A stretch of 64,000 nucleotides of DNA from Caldithrix abyssi DSM 13497 (GTDB lineage Bacteria > Calditrichota > Calditrichia > Calditrichales > Calditrichaceae), in assembly GCF_001886815.1 (NCBI RefSeq), contig NZ_CP018099.1, positions 1-64,000 of the forward strand, written 5' to 3'. The notes below the pieces were generated by a model. It did not search any database and was not told the DNA's origin. It worked only from the letters and a program-made list of their open reading frames with translations. Each line of letters starts with the position of its first letter. The first letter of the stretch is position 1. Of the stretch, positions 12,148 to 20,938 are shown piece after piece. The position numbers were made by a program, and so were the translations under genes.

Positions 12148-12405
12148 TTATTTGAGACTTTTCAGAATAAATTTAATTTTTTGCTGAACCACTTCTTTGG
12201 GAAGTTCCTGTTTAACTTTTAAGCGAACGACTTCTTTAAATTTTTTCTCGAATTCAACCTTTTTGTCACAGGGCAGACAATATTCAATGTGCTCTTCGAA
12301 GAGACGTTTTTTCTCTTCGTCCAGCATGTTGTCCAGATATTGTTGAATATATTTTTCAATATCTTCGCATTCAAAATGTTTTTTACTTTTTGGGCTTAAA
12401 TTCAT
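12148..12405 (-). CDS. Zinc-binding anti-sigma factor (RsrA/ZAS type)
   Basis: An 85-residue partner of the ECF sigma factor encoded just upstream. The start at 12405 is chosen because it gives a protein beginning MNLSPKSKKHFECED; the longer reading would run through the sigma gene in another frame. The zinc-binding anti-sigma signature is complete: an early Cys (C12) and the H-x3-C-x2-C motif in EEHIEYCLPC. Thiol-disulphide switching at this zinc site releases the cognate sigma in RsrA-type systems, so a redox or thiol-stress role is plausible. The gene overlaps the end of the sigma gene by 23 bases, implying coupled translation. Confidence 0.85.
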   Translation of the reverse strand: MNLSPKSKKHFECEDIEKYIQQYLDNMLDEEKKRLFEEHIEYCLPCDKKVEFEKKFKEVVRLKVKQELPKEVVQQKIKFILKSLK

Positions 12406-12964
12406 CCGTAATATACCCTCTCTCTTTAGCATAATTCCAAAGATAACGTTGTAATAATTTTCGACCACGATATAATCTCGACATAACCGTTCCCAGAGGC
12501 GCATCAATAATTTCTGAAATTTCCTGGTAAGAAAACCCTTCAACATCACATAAAAGAACCACCAGCCGGAATTGATATGGTAAATTATCCAGCGCTTCTT
12601 TTACATCGTCGTCAAAAAGATTCTCCAAAAATTCCTCTTTGGGAACTTCCTGCATCGATACTGTTTCATCTAAACGCTTATAAAGGAAGAATTCTTCCAT
12701 CTCGTCGTAACTAACTTTTTGCGGCTGCCTGATCGTTTTACGATAGGCTGTAATAAAGGTGTTAACCAGGATGCGAAAAACCCAGGCGCGAAAGTTCGTA
12801 TCCTTTTGAAATTGATCAAGAGCCCGATAGGCCTTAAAAAGCGTGTCCTGCACCAGATCTTCGGCGTCATGCTGGTTGTGCGTCATGCGCAAAGCGGTAT
12901 TATATAAGGAAGAAAGATGCGGTTCGATCAGTTCTGCAAATTCTTTCTGTCTATCTCTTGTCAA
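12383..12964 (-). CDS. ECF RNA polymerase sigma factor, SigR/SigH-like
   Basis: A 193-residue extracytoplasmic-function sigma factor. Region 2 is seen in HDAEDLVQDTLFKAYRALDQF and WVFRILVNTFI; region 4 in PYQFRLVVLLCDVEGFSYQE and GTVMSRLYRGRKLLQ, which resembles the SigR/SigH oxidative-stress group (ECF12). The start is taken as TTG at 12964 because a perfect GAGGGG lies six bases upstream; a more distant TTG at 13021 adds a hydrophobic leader unlike sigma factors. The paired ZAS anti-sigma gene overlaps its 3' end. It follows the histidine kinase gene by about 60 bases on the same strand. Target promoters cannot be read from this window. Confidence 0.9.
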   Translation of the reverse strand: MTRDRQKEFAELIEPHLSSLYNTALRMTHNQHDAEDLVQDTLFKAYRALDQFQKDTNFRAWVFRILVNTFITAYRKTIRQPQKVSYDEMEEFFLYKRLDETVSMQEVPKEEFLENLFDDDVKEALDNLPYQFRLVVLLCDVEGFSYQEISEIIDAPLGTVMSRLYRGRKLLQRYLWNYAKERGYITDEFKPKK

Positions 12965-13023
12965 ATTGTGCCCCTCATTTTTCAAATCTTGAAAATTAAC
13001 CAAAACAATAAAATAAGTCAAAA

Positions 13024-14247
13024 TTATGCTTGGAGTTTTAGGCTGATTCTGAAGGTTGACCCTTTATTATTTTTAGTTTCTTTCAAAATTAAACGTCCCC
13101 CATGGTAATTTTCTATAATCCGTTTGGCAAGGCTCAGGCCTAACCCCCAACCTCTTTTTTTGGTGCTGAAGCCAGGTTTGAAAATTTTTCTCTTTTCATT
13201 AGAAGGTATTCCCTTGCCATTGTCAATAATATCGATATAAAGCTCGTTTTTATCAACGTCTTTCATTGCCTGAATAACAATCTTTCCTTCAACCCCGGAA
13301 CGCATGGCGTCTATGGCATTTTTGATCAGGTTTTCAAGAACCCAGCTAAATAAATCTTCATTAACGTTGGCGATTAATTTTTGATCCTTGAAGTTGGTTT
13401 CAATAATAACGGTTTTTTGGATATTTGGAAGTCTGCGGTTAAAATAATCCACCACATTGTTTATAATGGGAATAATGTCGGCCTTTTTAACGGTTGGCCT
13501 GGAGCCGATCTTGGAAAAACGATTGGCGACCTTATTGAGGCGTTGTAAATCTTTTTGGATTTCCTCAATGGCCGTCTCTTTTACTCCATTGTTCAAACGC
13601 AATAGTTCCAGCCATCCGGAAATGGAAGTAAGGGGCGTGCCCAGCTGGTGCGCCGTTTCTTTTGCCATGCCCACCCATATAAATTGTTGTTCGCTTTTTT
13701 TAATGTAAGAAAAACCAATGTATCCAACCAGTCCAAAGGCCAGAGCAGAAATAATGGCCAGGTAAGGAAAGCGACGTAATTTATATAAAACATCAGGATA
13801 CCCATAGTAGTAATAGCCAAGAACAATTTTATTTTGATATTTTATGGGAATGGGCGCATTTTCTTCTTTTATTTTTTTTAAGGCATTAAAGAGCTTAAGG
13901 CTATCTTTGTGCGTAAATTCGTCCATGCTTTTATTGTCAATTTCAGGATCGATGTTGCGCCAGCTTCGCGGATTATTTTCCGTATCCGTGTAAATGAGCG
14001 GATAATCTGCATTCTGGATAACTTCATTAAATAAAAAATCAATGTCTGTGTTTGAGTTTGGATTATTCAGGCTTTCTTCCAGTAGTTTAATTCGAAACTG
14101 CACGGCTTCAGCGGTCTTTTTTTCAAGAACCGAAACCAGCCTTTGTGAGTACCAGATGCCGGAAATCACCAGAGCAATACCCAAAAGAAATAAAAAGGCT
14201 TTAAAATTGGCTTTAACTCGTTCGTTAGAAAAATCTATTTTTGGCAT
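13024..14247 (-). CDS. Membrane-bound sensor histidine kinase
   Basis: A 407-residue two-component sensor kinase. One membrane span lies near residues 17-33, a roughly 120-residue extracytoplasmic sensor follows, and a second span sits near 145-165. The H-box reads KETAHQLGTPLTSISG (autophosphorylated His), the N-box LENLIKNAIDAM, the G1 box DNGKGIP and the G2 box GWGLGLSLAKRI. No HAMP or PAS domain is apparent. No response regulator gene is adjacent; instead an ECF sigma and anti-sigma follow on the same strand. The start lies 3 bases after the stop of the HEAT/cyclophilin gene, so they are co-transcribed. The signal sensed is unknown. Confidence 0.9.
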   Translation of the reverse strand: MPKIDFSNERVKANFKAFLFLLGIALVISGIWYSQRLVSVLEKKTAEAVQFRIKLLEESLNNPNSNTDIDFLFNEVIQNADYPLIYTDTENNPRSWRNIDPEIDNKSMDEFTHKDSLKLFNALKKIKEENAPIPIKYQNKIVLGYYYYGYPDVLYKLRRFPYLAIISALAFGLVGYIGFSYIKKSEQQFIWVGMAKETAHQLGTPLTSISGWLELLRLNNGVKETAIEEIQKDLQRLNKVANRFSKIGSRPTVKKADIIPIINNVVDYFNRRLPNIQKTVIIETNFKDQKLIANVNEDLFSWVLENLIKNAIDAMRSGVEGKIVIQAMKDVDKNELYIDIIDNGKGIPSNEKRKIFKPGFSTKKRGWGLGLSLAKRIIENYHGGRLILKETKNNKGSTFRISLKLQA

Positions 14248-14250
14248 AAT

Positions 14251-16212
14251 TTATTCAACTATTTTAATCGACAGTATTTGATCGCCTACTTCAATTTGAT
14301 CAACCACATTCATGTTCTTAATAACTTTGCCGAACCGGGTGTAGTTCCCGTTTAAATGAGGTTGTTCAGAATGACAAATGAAAAACTGACTGCTTCCCGT
14401 GTCAAAACCGGCCGTGGCTATGCCCACAGCACCTCTTTCAAATGAACGGGGAGAATGCTCAGAAGGAATCAAATATCCGGAAGTTCCCCATCCCGTGCCC
14501 GTTGGATCGCCGCCCTGAATTACAAAGTCTGGAACCACCCGATGGAAATACAACCCATTATAAAAGCCTTTTTGTGCCAGGTGTAAAAAGTTTTTAACAG
14601 TAAGCGGGGCAAGGTCTGCCTCAAGCCGAATGGAAAAGCGGCCCTTTGTGGTCTCCACTTCAACAACAGGGGCGGAGGAGGGAAAATATAAACTATCGGG
14701 CAATAGAAAAGAAGGTAAATAGCTCACCCAATCATATTCCTGTTTCGTTTCAAATATTTCAGGAAATTTTTTGAACAGTACGGGATGCACGGCGTACTTT
14801 GCCAGGCTATCGGCATTAACGACGCTGGAATATTCAAAATTTTTGAACATCTGACAAATGCTCATTTGAATTTCCAGCGCATCCATTCCCCTGAATTTTT
14901 TAAATAAATTCAGCAGTTCAAGATCGGGTAATTTTTTCTTTTTTTGTAAATACCAGTCGAGAGCGGTGCCAACATTGGAAACATATTTTGAGTTTAACAA
15001 TAGATTTGCATCCTTTGTTTGAACGCTGTTTAGTTCGGCAAGAGCAGAAAAAGCGCCGTTACTTAAAAAGGGATCGTTTAATTTTAAAAATTCTCGCAAT
15101 AAGCGGTTACTTAGTTTTAATTTTGTTTTTGCCAGAGCGTATAATAGCGTTCGTTTAAAATAGGGATTTCCTTTATCCAGAGCATTGTTAATTAACAGAT
15201 AAGCCGTGTTGGGGTCAACTTGCGCCAGAAATCCGGCAATAGCCGCTTTTTCGTAGGTCGCTGGAAGTTTGCCGAACTGATTAACTAAAAATGGGCTGAT
15301 TTTTTTACCGGCCATTTCAACAAGGGCCTGGTAGGCGGCAATGCGAACGTGGCCGATGGGGTACTCCGTGAGTTGTTTAACCTGTTCCTGCAATACAGAG
15401 TCTTTAACCATGGGCGTCATGTAAATGGCGGAAAGTAAAAGACGCCAATTAGAGTTGGTTGAGTTAAGATTGCGCTGTAAAAAAGAATACAGAATATTCG
15501 AAGAAAGAGAATCCAATAGATGGCTTTGCTTTTTAGCCAATAATTTGCGCAGCTTTTTTAAAAGAAAAATTTGCGCCTCAGGATCGCTGTTTTTTATTAA
15601 ACGAATTAAAGAGGGAAAGGCGCCGTCGGGCAGGTTTGAGTTGTAAAGATAATAGGCTTCCGCAGTTGACAGCGAAGATTTAGCTGAATCGATGATATTC
15701 AATGTCTGGCGGAAGTGAACTTTGCGGTTTAAGACACCGAGAGTTGTCAGCGCCGCGTCCTTCAAAAGATCATCGTTTATAAATTCCTGAAGAACGTTCC
15801 AGGCATGTTGTTGACCGCAGTTGGCCAGAAATCGAATCAGATAATTTTTAACGCGCGGAGATATTTTGTCGTCCTGTAAAGAAGAAATCAAAAGCTGTTC
15901 GGAATGTGTGTGATTTAATTGCGAAAGGGCAAAAGCGGCGGCAATTTTCAAAGAATCGCTCGAAGCCCCAATAAAAAGTTCTTTGGCGATGGGAAACAAT
16001 GAATCTTCTTTAGTGCGGGCGATGGCCAAGGCAATTTTTATGCGGGCCTCCTCACTGTTGGCGTTAGTAATCAGTTTCTGCCAGTGTTCCACATCTGAGG
16101 AGCGGGAAATTTCGAGTGTTTTTAGTTGAACATCAAAGTTAGTTTGCTGATTTTGAGTTGTGCAAAAAGTTAAAGAGAGGATCAATAGCAAAAAGAGTTG
16201 TTGGTATCTCAT
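14251..16212 (-). CDS. HEAT-repeat protein with C-terminal cyclophilin-type peptidyl-prolyl isomerase domain
   Basis: A 653-residue exported protein. The N-terminal signal ends in LTFCTT, possibly a loose lipobox that would anchor it in the outer membrane or periplasm. Residues about 40-480 form alpha-helical HEAT-like repeats (for example DAALTTLGVL and HVRIAAYQALVEMA). Residues about 505-653 are a cyclophilin domain with the family landmarks FHRVVPDFVIQGGDPTGTGWG, GSQFFICHSEQPHLNGNYTRFGKV and a C-terminal VGDQI strand. The active-site Arg of FHRV and the QGGD segment are intact, so isomerase activity is likely. It is the first gene of the operon ending in the sigma/anti-sigma pair, which hints at an envelope-stress role. 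Confidence 0.88.
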   Translation of the reverse strand: MRYQQLFLLLILSLTFCTTQNQQTNFDVQLKTLEISRSSDVEHWQKLITNANSEEARIKIALAIARTKEDSLFPIAKELFIGASSDSLKIAAAFALSQLNHTHSEQLLISSLQDDKISPRVKNYLIRFLANCGQQHAWNVLQEFINDDLLKDAALTTLGVLNRKVHFRQTLNIIDSAKSSLSTAEAYYLYNSNLPDGAFPSLIRLIKNSDPEAQIFLLKKLRKLLAKKQSHLLDSLSSNILYSFLQRNLNSTNSNWRLLLSAIYMTPMVKDSVLQEQVKQLTEYPIGHVRIAAYQALVEMAGKKISPFLVNQFGKLPATYEKAAIAGFLAQVDPNTAYLLINNALDKGNPYFKRTLLYALAKTKLKLSNRLLREFLKLNDPFLSNGAFSALAELNSVQTKDANLLLNSKYVSNVGTALDWYLQKKKKLPDLELLNLFKKFRGMDALEIQMSICQMFKNFEYSSVVNADSLAKYAVHPVLFKKFPEIFETKQEYDWVSYLPSFLLPDSLYFPSSAPVVEVETTKGRFSIRLEADLAPLTVKNFLHLAQKGFYNGLYFHRVVPDFVIQGGDPTGTGWGTSGYLIPSEHSPRSFERGAVGIATAGFDTGSSQFFICHSEQPHLNGNYTRFGKVIKNMNVVDQIEVGDQILSIKIVE

Positions 16213-16347
16213 AATCCATACTTCCCCACGGTTTTATGTATAATTTTAATGTTAACAATAATAATTAAAAAAACAAACCCAGGCAAAAGTAAACAAAAAA
16301 AAGTAGAACATGTTGTTTTTTTAAAAATTATAACAACCAAAAAATGA

Positions 16348-16376
16348 TTGACATTATTTTATTAATTACGTAATTT
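16348..16376 (+). promoter_or_regulatory. Candidate sigma-70 promoter for the pseudopilin operon
   Basis: A perfect -35 box TTGACA at 16348-16353 is followed after exactly 17 bases by TAATTT (16371-16376), a partial match to TATAAT. It sits in a 230-bp AT-rich spacer, about 68 bases upstream of the ATG at 16444, between divergent genes. The rest of the spacer shows no other clear element. Confidence 0.5.
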
Positions 16377-16443
16377 GGAAAACGTGAATTTATTAATATT
16401 TACAATAGCAAATTTTATGTAAAAACAGATAGTTGGAGGAAGA

Positions 16444-18144
16444 ATGTCTAAACACGAAGCAAAAGGATCTATAGTATTAGAACTCATAATCGTTCTTCTG
16501 GTAGCGGCCCTTGTTGCTGTTATTTTAATCCCTGGTAAAATATGGAAAGAGCAAGAGCAGGAAGCCAAAACAGCGCACAGCAACATGACCGCTATTTACG
16601 AAGCCCTTAAATACTACAAAACGCTGACAGGAAAATACACGTCAGATCCGGCCGAATTGCTTAATACCATCCGTGCCGATTCCAATTTAATGCGTAAACA
16701 AAAAGTGGTAAATTACACGCGGGAACTAATCAGGAACTTTAACGGCTATTTAAATTCACCGTACGTGCGGAATTTAATGCGCATTAGAGTTAATATCAGC
16801 CAGATTATTGATGATCTGGAAAGTAATCGTTATCATTTCCGAACGGTTGAAGAGATTAATAATGAGGCAAACGAGTTAAAAATTCAGTTGGGCAACTATT
16901 TAAATTCTCCGGCCATGCCAGACCTGGTAAAGGTATTTTCTTATCTGGATTCGCTGAACCAGATCAAGCAAACACTAACCGACTATACTTTGCAGGTTAA
17001 TACCATGAAAATTATTTCGGCGATCGATTCGCTGGAGAAATATTTGCAAAATGTCGATCCTATTAAAGCTCAGGAGGCCTGGGCGCCGTTGTCCGAACGG
17101 ATCGCAATCTTTGATAAAAAAGTGAAGCGTTCGCCGATTAACAGAGTTTCAAGCGTTGCCGACCGGGTAGAAGATTTCAGAAAACGCGTTGATGGCTCGT
17201 TTGAACAAATAAGCGGCCTGGATATTGCGGCAGAACTTCAGAACATTCAGCAGCGTAATCAAGCACTTAAAGACATGTATCAGAAATTTTTAAAAGATTA
17301 CAACGTTACCTCCCAGTTCGCCTTGAGTAAACTTTCTGAAGCGGATTCTCTTATTGTACACCTCACCGAAAAAAACTTTTATAGTCCTGTAAACGGACAG
17401 ATGTATAAAATATTGTTCGATTCGGATTCTCAGTTTGTAAAGATTGAAAGTCCGGTTTTACTGGATGAATTAAAAGAAAAAGCGACGCCGGTGGCTAAAG
17501 AAATTGAAGCACTGCCCTTTATGCCGATCATCGAAGAGTACATCAAAATGGTAGATTCTACGTTGAAAAAAGCAAATGAAATTAGAAGTAAATACCGCAA
17601 AAATGCTGATATGTTTATTGCCTACAAAGAGCTGGAAGATCTGAAAGAACGTTTTGACAACTTAACGGTGATTACTGCGGCCAATGATTTATCGCAATTT
17701 GTCCAAATAGTGCCTCGTTGCCAGAGCTACAGCCTATTAAAAGAAAATATTGAAAAAACATTGAACGGCGTTCGGGTTTTTAACCAGGCCTACAGTGAAA
17801 ACGTATTCGGAAACCTGGATTCGGTTAACGTAAAGCTGCTGGCAAAATTAGACGAGTTCAATGAATATCTCAGCAAGATTAAAACACGTAGGCGCAGAGC
17901 AACGGTTCCAACTCTGGAAAATGAGCGCATGGCTTTAGATTCATTACTGACCGCTTTTAAAACAGTAAAAGACGAACAATTGATTGACAAGCTCAATTCG
18001 CTGGAAAAAGAACTGGAGCACCTTTTTGTGTTTGCAGAAGAAGGTAAAAAGATCAAGGTTTACGGCGTGTTTGATAAAGAAATAAAGAATTTTGGATACA
18101 TTTACAAGGATGTGAAAAGCTGGGAAGAAGAAAAGAAAAAATAA
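16444..18144 (+). CDS. Pseudopilin-headed coiled-coil protein
   Basis: A 566-residue protein with a class III (prepilin peptidase) leader: cleavage would follow G8, leaving SIVLE with Glu at position +5, then a single hydrophobic helix (about residues 10-28). This is the hallmark of type IV pilins and type II secretion pseudopilins. After a short GspG-like segment (AIYEALKYYKTLTGKYTSDP), the protein does not fold into a normal pilin head but continues for about 480 residues of mostly helical, coiled-coil-like sequence rich in Leu, Glu and Lys, roughly four times the usual pilin length. A TTGGAGGA site precedes the ATG. The next genes encode PilM-like and PilN-like proteins, which supports a pilus or secretion-platform role. 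The exact job is unknown. Confidence 0.65.
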   Translation: MSKHEAKGSIVLELIIVLLVAALVAVILIPGKIWKEQEQEAKTAHSNMTAIYEALKYYKTLTGKYTSDPAELLNTIRADSNLMRKQKVVNYTRELIRNFNGYLNSPYVRNLMRIRVNISQIIDDLESNRYHFRTVEEINNEANELKIQLGNYLNSPAMPDLVKVFSYLDSLNQIKQTLTDYTLQVNTMKIISAIDSLEKYLQNVDPIKAQEAWAPLSERIAIFDKKVKRSPINRVSSVADRVEDFRKRVDGSFEQISGLDIAAELQNIQQRNQALKDMYQKFLKDYNVTSQFALSKLSEADSLIVHLTEKNFYSPVNGQMYKILFDSDSQFVKIESPVLLDELKEKATPVAKEIEALPFMPIIEEYIKMVDSTLKKANEIRSKYRKNADMFIAYKELEDLKERFDNLTVITAANDLSQFVQIVPRCQSYSLLKENIEKTLNGVRVFNQAYSENVFGNLDSVNVKLLAKLDEFNEYLSKIKTRRRRATVPTLENERMALDSLLTAFKTVKDEQLIDKLNSLEKELEHLFVFAEEGKKIKVYGVFDKEIKNFGYIYKDVKSWEEEKKK

Positions 18145-18148
18145 TATG

Positions 18149-18171
18149 AAGGGGGGAAACAATCCCCCCTT
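18149..18171 (+). terminator. Hairpin with T-rich tail after the pseudopilin-like gene
   Basis: AAGGGGGGA (18149-18157) pairs with TCCCCCCTT (18163-18171) across a 5-base loop and runs into TTATTTC. It lies between the pseudopilin-like gene and the PilM-like gene, so it may reduce rather than abolish read-through to the downstream genes. Confidence 0.65.
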
Positions 18172-18197
18172 TTATTTCAATTAAAGGTTGCAGACAA

Positions 18198-19088
18198 ATG
18201 GAAGAATATCTTGGAATTTCCTTTACCAACCGTTCTCTCTCATTAACAAGGGTCCATGAAAGTGAAGAGCATCCCAAATTAATTTCGACCCATGAAATTC
18301 TTTATCCATTCCCTTTTGAATTTAACGCTCTTTTAAACGAAGAAAACTTTAACTTACTGGTAGAAAAGCTTACCCAATATGTACAGAATAACAACTTACA
18401 GGGTATGCTTTGTAATGTTTCGCTTCCCATGTATTTAGCGCAAATTAAACGCGCGCCTCTGCCCTATGACGCCGATAGCCGTGTGTTGCAAAAACACCTG
18501 GTGTGGGAGATGGAAAACATTGGCACGAGACCGCTTGAAGACACTAAAGTGGTGAAGCTGGATCATGAGTTCCGCTTTGGTTCGTACGAAGAATCGGTGT
18601 TTGCCTTAACCCCTAAAAGCATCATCCAAAAAATAAAAGAATTGATTGAAAAAAGCGGGTTAAAAATTCGACGTTTACTGTTGGACTGCGATACGATTCT
18701 AAAATTATTAAAGAAATTCAATTTTTTGAATCCGGCTAAAAATCAACTTGTGTTTCAAATAGATGTGTTCAGCGTTACCCTGTTTCACTATATGGATGGC
18801 GCATTTTATAGTTACGATCTTTTTACTTTTGCCGAAAAAGAGAAAGAGAAAAATTTTGAACAAAAGGTAATCCGTCTTTTGGAAGAACAGGTCGAAAAGT
18901 TTACCAATCTTGTGAACATGTTGCCTGGATATGAATATCCGCTGGATGTTTATGTCTCGCGTTTGATAACGGAAAGTTTGAGCAGGAAAATGAAAGATTT
19001 AGATTTCCAGGTACATGAAATACGGATGGATAAGTTATTGGGTGAAAAGTTACCAGTAACAATTGAATCTTATGCCGTGATGTTATAG
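18198..19088 (+). CDS. PilM/GspL-like actin-fold protein
   Basis: A 296-residue cytoplasmic protein with no signal peptide. The opening EYLGISFTNRSLSLTRV resembles the first phosphate-binding loop of actin-like ATPases, and the segment QKHLVWEMENIGTRPLED matches the position where PilM carries its helical subdomain. PilM is the cytoplasmic actin-like ring protein that binds the PilN tail in type IV pilus and related machines. The match is by layout and short motifs, not by strong similarity. Flanking genes fit: a pseudopilin-headed protein upstream and a membrane protein with a PilN-like periplasmic domain immediately downstream (19 bases). Whether it still binds ATP is unclear. Confidence 0.5.
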   Translation: MEEYLGISFTNRSLSLTRVHESEEHPKLISTHEILYPFPFEFNALLNEENFNLLVEKLTQYVQNNNLQGMLCNVSLPMYLAQIKRAPLPYDADSRVLQKHLVWEMENIGTRPLEDTKVVKLDHEFRFGSYEESVFALTPKSIIQKIKELIEKSGLKIRRLLLDCDTILKLLKKFNFLNPAKNQLVFQIDVFSVTLFHYMDGAFYSYDLFTFAEKEKEKNFEQKVIRLLEEQVEKFTNLVNMLPGYEYPLDVYVSRLITESLSRKMKDLDFQVHEIRMDKLLGEKLPVTIESYAVML

Positions 19089-19107
19089 AAATTTGGGGAG
19101 GGAAGCA

Positions 19108-20364
19108 GTGGATCACGATTTATTGAATGAAGATGATTTTTTTGAGCAATTAAAAAAGGGGAAACAAAAGCCGACGCAACCCCGGCAGGAAGAACCGAAA
19201 GAAGAGATAAAGAAAGCAGAAATAGAAGAACAGCCCGAAGAGCCCTTGGAAACAGATTTGTTCGAAACAGGACAAAAAGATGAGGCTCTTTCGGTAGTAG
19301 ATGAAGGAGCGCCTTCCGAACCCGTCCGGGAAAAAGAGGAAGAAGAATTAATGCCGGATGTTGGCATGGAACCACCGCTGGAGCCGCATCCTTTTGAAGA
19401 AGAAAGCTTTGCCTCTTACGAAGAAGATATGTTTAGCGCCCAAACTGGCGTTGAAAAGGAGCAAAAGGAAGAGGTTGAGCAACAGGAAAAACAAATAGAA
19501 GAACAAGAGGCGCAGCAGCCACAGCCACCTCAAAAGATTTACATTCCGGAAGATAAAGTTGAAGATGAAAAATTGCCCACACTGAGCAAAAGGCCGGTTA
19601 TTGTCTGGAGTGTAATCGCCGTTACGCTAATTGTGGCGCTGTTTGCAGGATATATGTTTTTTAGCGACAAAGGCACGGAAGAAAAGCCCGTGGCGCAGGA
19701 ACAGCAGCCGCAAAGTCCGCAGGAGCAAAGCCCTTCGATGGACCCGCTCCTGGAAAAGCAAACCCAATATCTGGGCATGATTGCGGCTGAAAACAACCAG
19801 AACCTGGGCGTTATAAGCGCCATTAGTGATATTGCCGGAAAAAACAAGGTGCAGATTTCCAGTTTGTTGTTTTACGGCGGAGACCTTTCAGTCGAATTGT
19901 TCGGGCAAACTCGCGATCAACTGGCGCGAGCTTTAATGGATATTAAAGCGGCATTTGGCGGCACGGCAGTAAAAGTAGTCGCCTCTGATGAAAGGCCTGG
20001 TGATGGCATAACCAGCGTTATCTCCTTAAAATTAATGAAAAAAGGCGGCACGGCAGACCTTAACGCAAAAGTGGGAAGTTTAGAAGAAGCAAAACAATGG
20101 CTATCAATGTTGGCTCAACAATTTTCATTAACGCTTTCGTTGGTCAAACCATTAGATACAAAGCCGGCTCAATTCAACTTGAGCGAACAGCGCGTTCATT
20201 TTAGAATGAAGGGCGCCTATGACAATTGTTTTAAGTTTTTGAGCGCTTTAGGCCAGAGCAACCGAAATCTTAAGGTTTACAAGCTGGTGGTTTCTTCTCT
20301 TGATCAAAAATCTTTTAATAAAAGCAAATATCAGTTAGAAATTATATTGGACTTGTTTTTGTAG
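19108..20364 (+). CDS. PilN/PilO-like bitopic membrane protein with long acidic cytoplasmic tail
   Basis: The start is taken as GTG at 19108, preceded by GGGGAGGG; a TTG 15 bases upstream would lie within that ribosome site. The 418-residue product has a very acidic, Pro/Gln/Glu-rich N-terminal region (residues 1-155), one transmembrane helix (about 161-184), a Gln/Pro linker, and a periplasmic region of two alpha/beta domains. The first (KVQISSLLFYGGDLSVELFG and on) has the ferredoxin-like pattern of PilN and GspL; the second could be PilO-like. Such proteins link the cytoplasmic PilM ring to the periplasm. The acidic N-terminus is much longer than that of PilN. Function is inferred from layout and neighbours. 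Confidence 0.5.
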   Translation: MDHDLLNEDDFFEQLKKGKQKPTQPRQEEPKEEIKKAEIEEQPEEPLETDLFETGQKDEALSVVDEGAPSEPVREKEEEELMPDVGMEPPLEPHPFEEESFASYEEDMFSAQTGVEKEQKEEVEQQEKQIEEQEAQQPQPPQKIYIPEDKVEDEKLPTLSKRPVIVWSVIAVTLIVALFAGYMFFSDKGTEEKPVAQEQQPQSPQEQSPSMDPLLEKQTQYLGMIAAENNQNLGVISAISDIAGKNKVQISSLLFYGGDLSVELFGQTRDQLARALMDIKAAFGGTAVKVVASDERPGDGITSVISLKLMKKGGTADLNAKVGSLEEAKQWLSMLAQQFSLTLSLVKPLDTKPAQFNLSEQRVHFRMKGAYDNCFKFLSALGQSNRNLKVYKLVVSSLDQKSFNKSKYQLEIILDLFL

Positions 20365-20377
20365 GAATCGGGAATGA

Positions 20378-20938
20378 ATGCGAATAATAGCGGGTATCTA
20401 TAAAGGAAGAAAACTAAAAGGAAGTGCGGATCTTTCCATCCGCCCCACAACGGGGCGTGTAAAAGAATTAATTTTTAACGTCTTGCAAAAATTTCCTGAA
20501 AACAAGGTTGTTGTAGATCTATTTTCTGGCAGTGGTAACCTGGGCATAGAGGCCCTGAGCCGGGGGGCGCAAAGAGTAATCTTTGTCGATGCTTCTGACC
20601 GTTCGCTTTTAGTGTTGAAAGAAAATTTAAGCTCCATTGGCGTCCCGGAAGATAAATACACGATTGTAAAAAGCGACGCCATCAGCTTTGCCCGAAAAGC
20701 CAGCTTTCGGGCGGATCTTCTGCTTCTGGATCCGCCGTTCAAATATCCGGAACTGCAAACGTTAATTGATTTACTAACTTCGTCAGAGATGATGACATCC
20801 AAAACAGTGCTGGTTGTTGAGCACGAAAACATAAACCCCGTGCAAAAAGAAGGCGCGGAATACGAAGTGTTAATTCAGAAAAAAATGGGACGTAGTTTAA
20901 TTAGTTTTATCGTGAAAAAAGAAGAAGATGAGCAATAA
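20378..20938 (+). CDS. rsmD: 16S rRNA (guanine(966)-N(2))-methyltransferase
   Basis: Methylates G966 of 16S rRNA using S-adenosylmethionine. The 186 residues show the usual RsmD N-terminus (RIIAGIYKGRKLKG), the SAM-binding DLFSGSGNLGIEALSRGA, and the catalytic DPPF motif (LLLLDPPFKYP). A GGGAAT(G) stretch precedes the ATG. It overlaps coaD by 11 bases; the rsmD-coaD pair is a common bacterial arrangement, which supports both calls. Confidence 0.95.
   Translation: MRIIAGIYKGRKLKGSADLSIRPTTGRVKELIFNVLQKFPENKVVVDLFSGSGNLGIEALSRGAQRVIFVDASDRSLLVLKENLSSIGVPEDKYTIVKSDAISFARKASFRADLLLLDPPFKYPELQTLIDLLTSSEMMTSKTVLVVEHENINPVQKEGAEYEVLIQKKMGRSLISFIVKKEEDEQ

Noticed and set aside
12406-12549. N-terminal extension of the anti-sigma frame
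   Set aside because: It is a shadow of the sigma-factor gene; the ZAS domain begins after the ATG at 12405.
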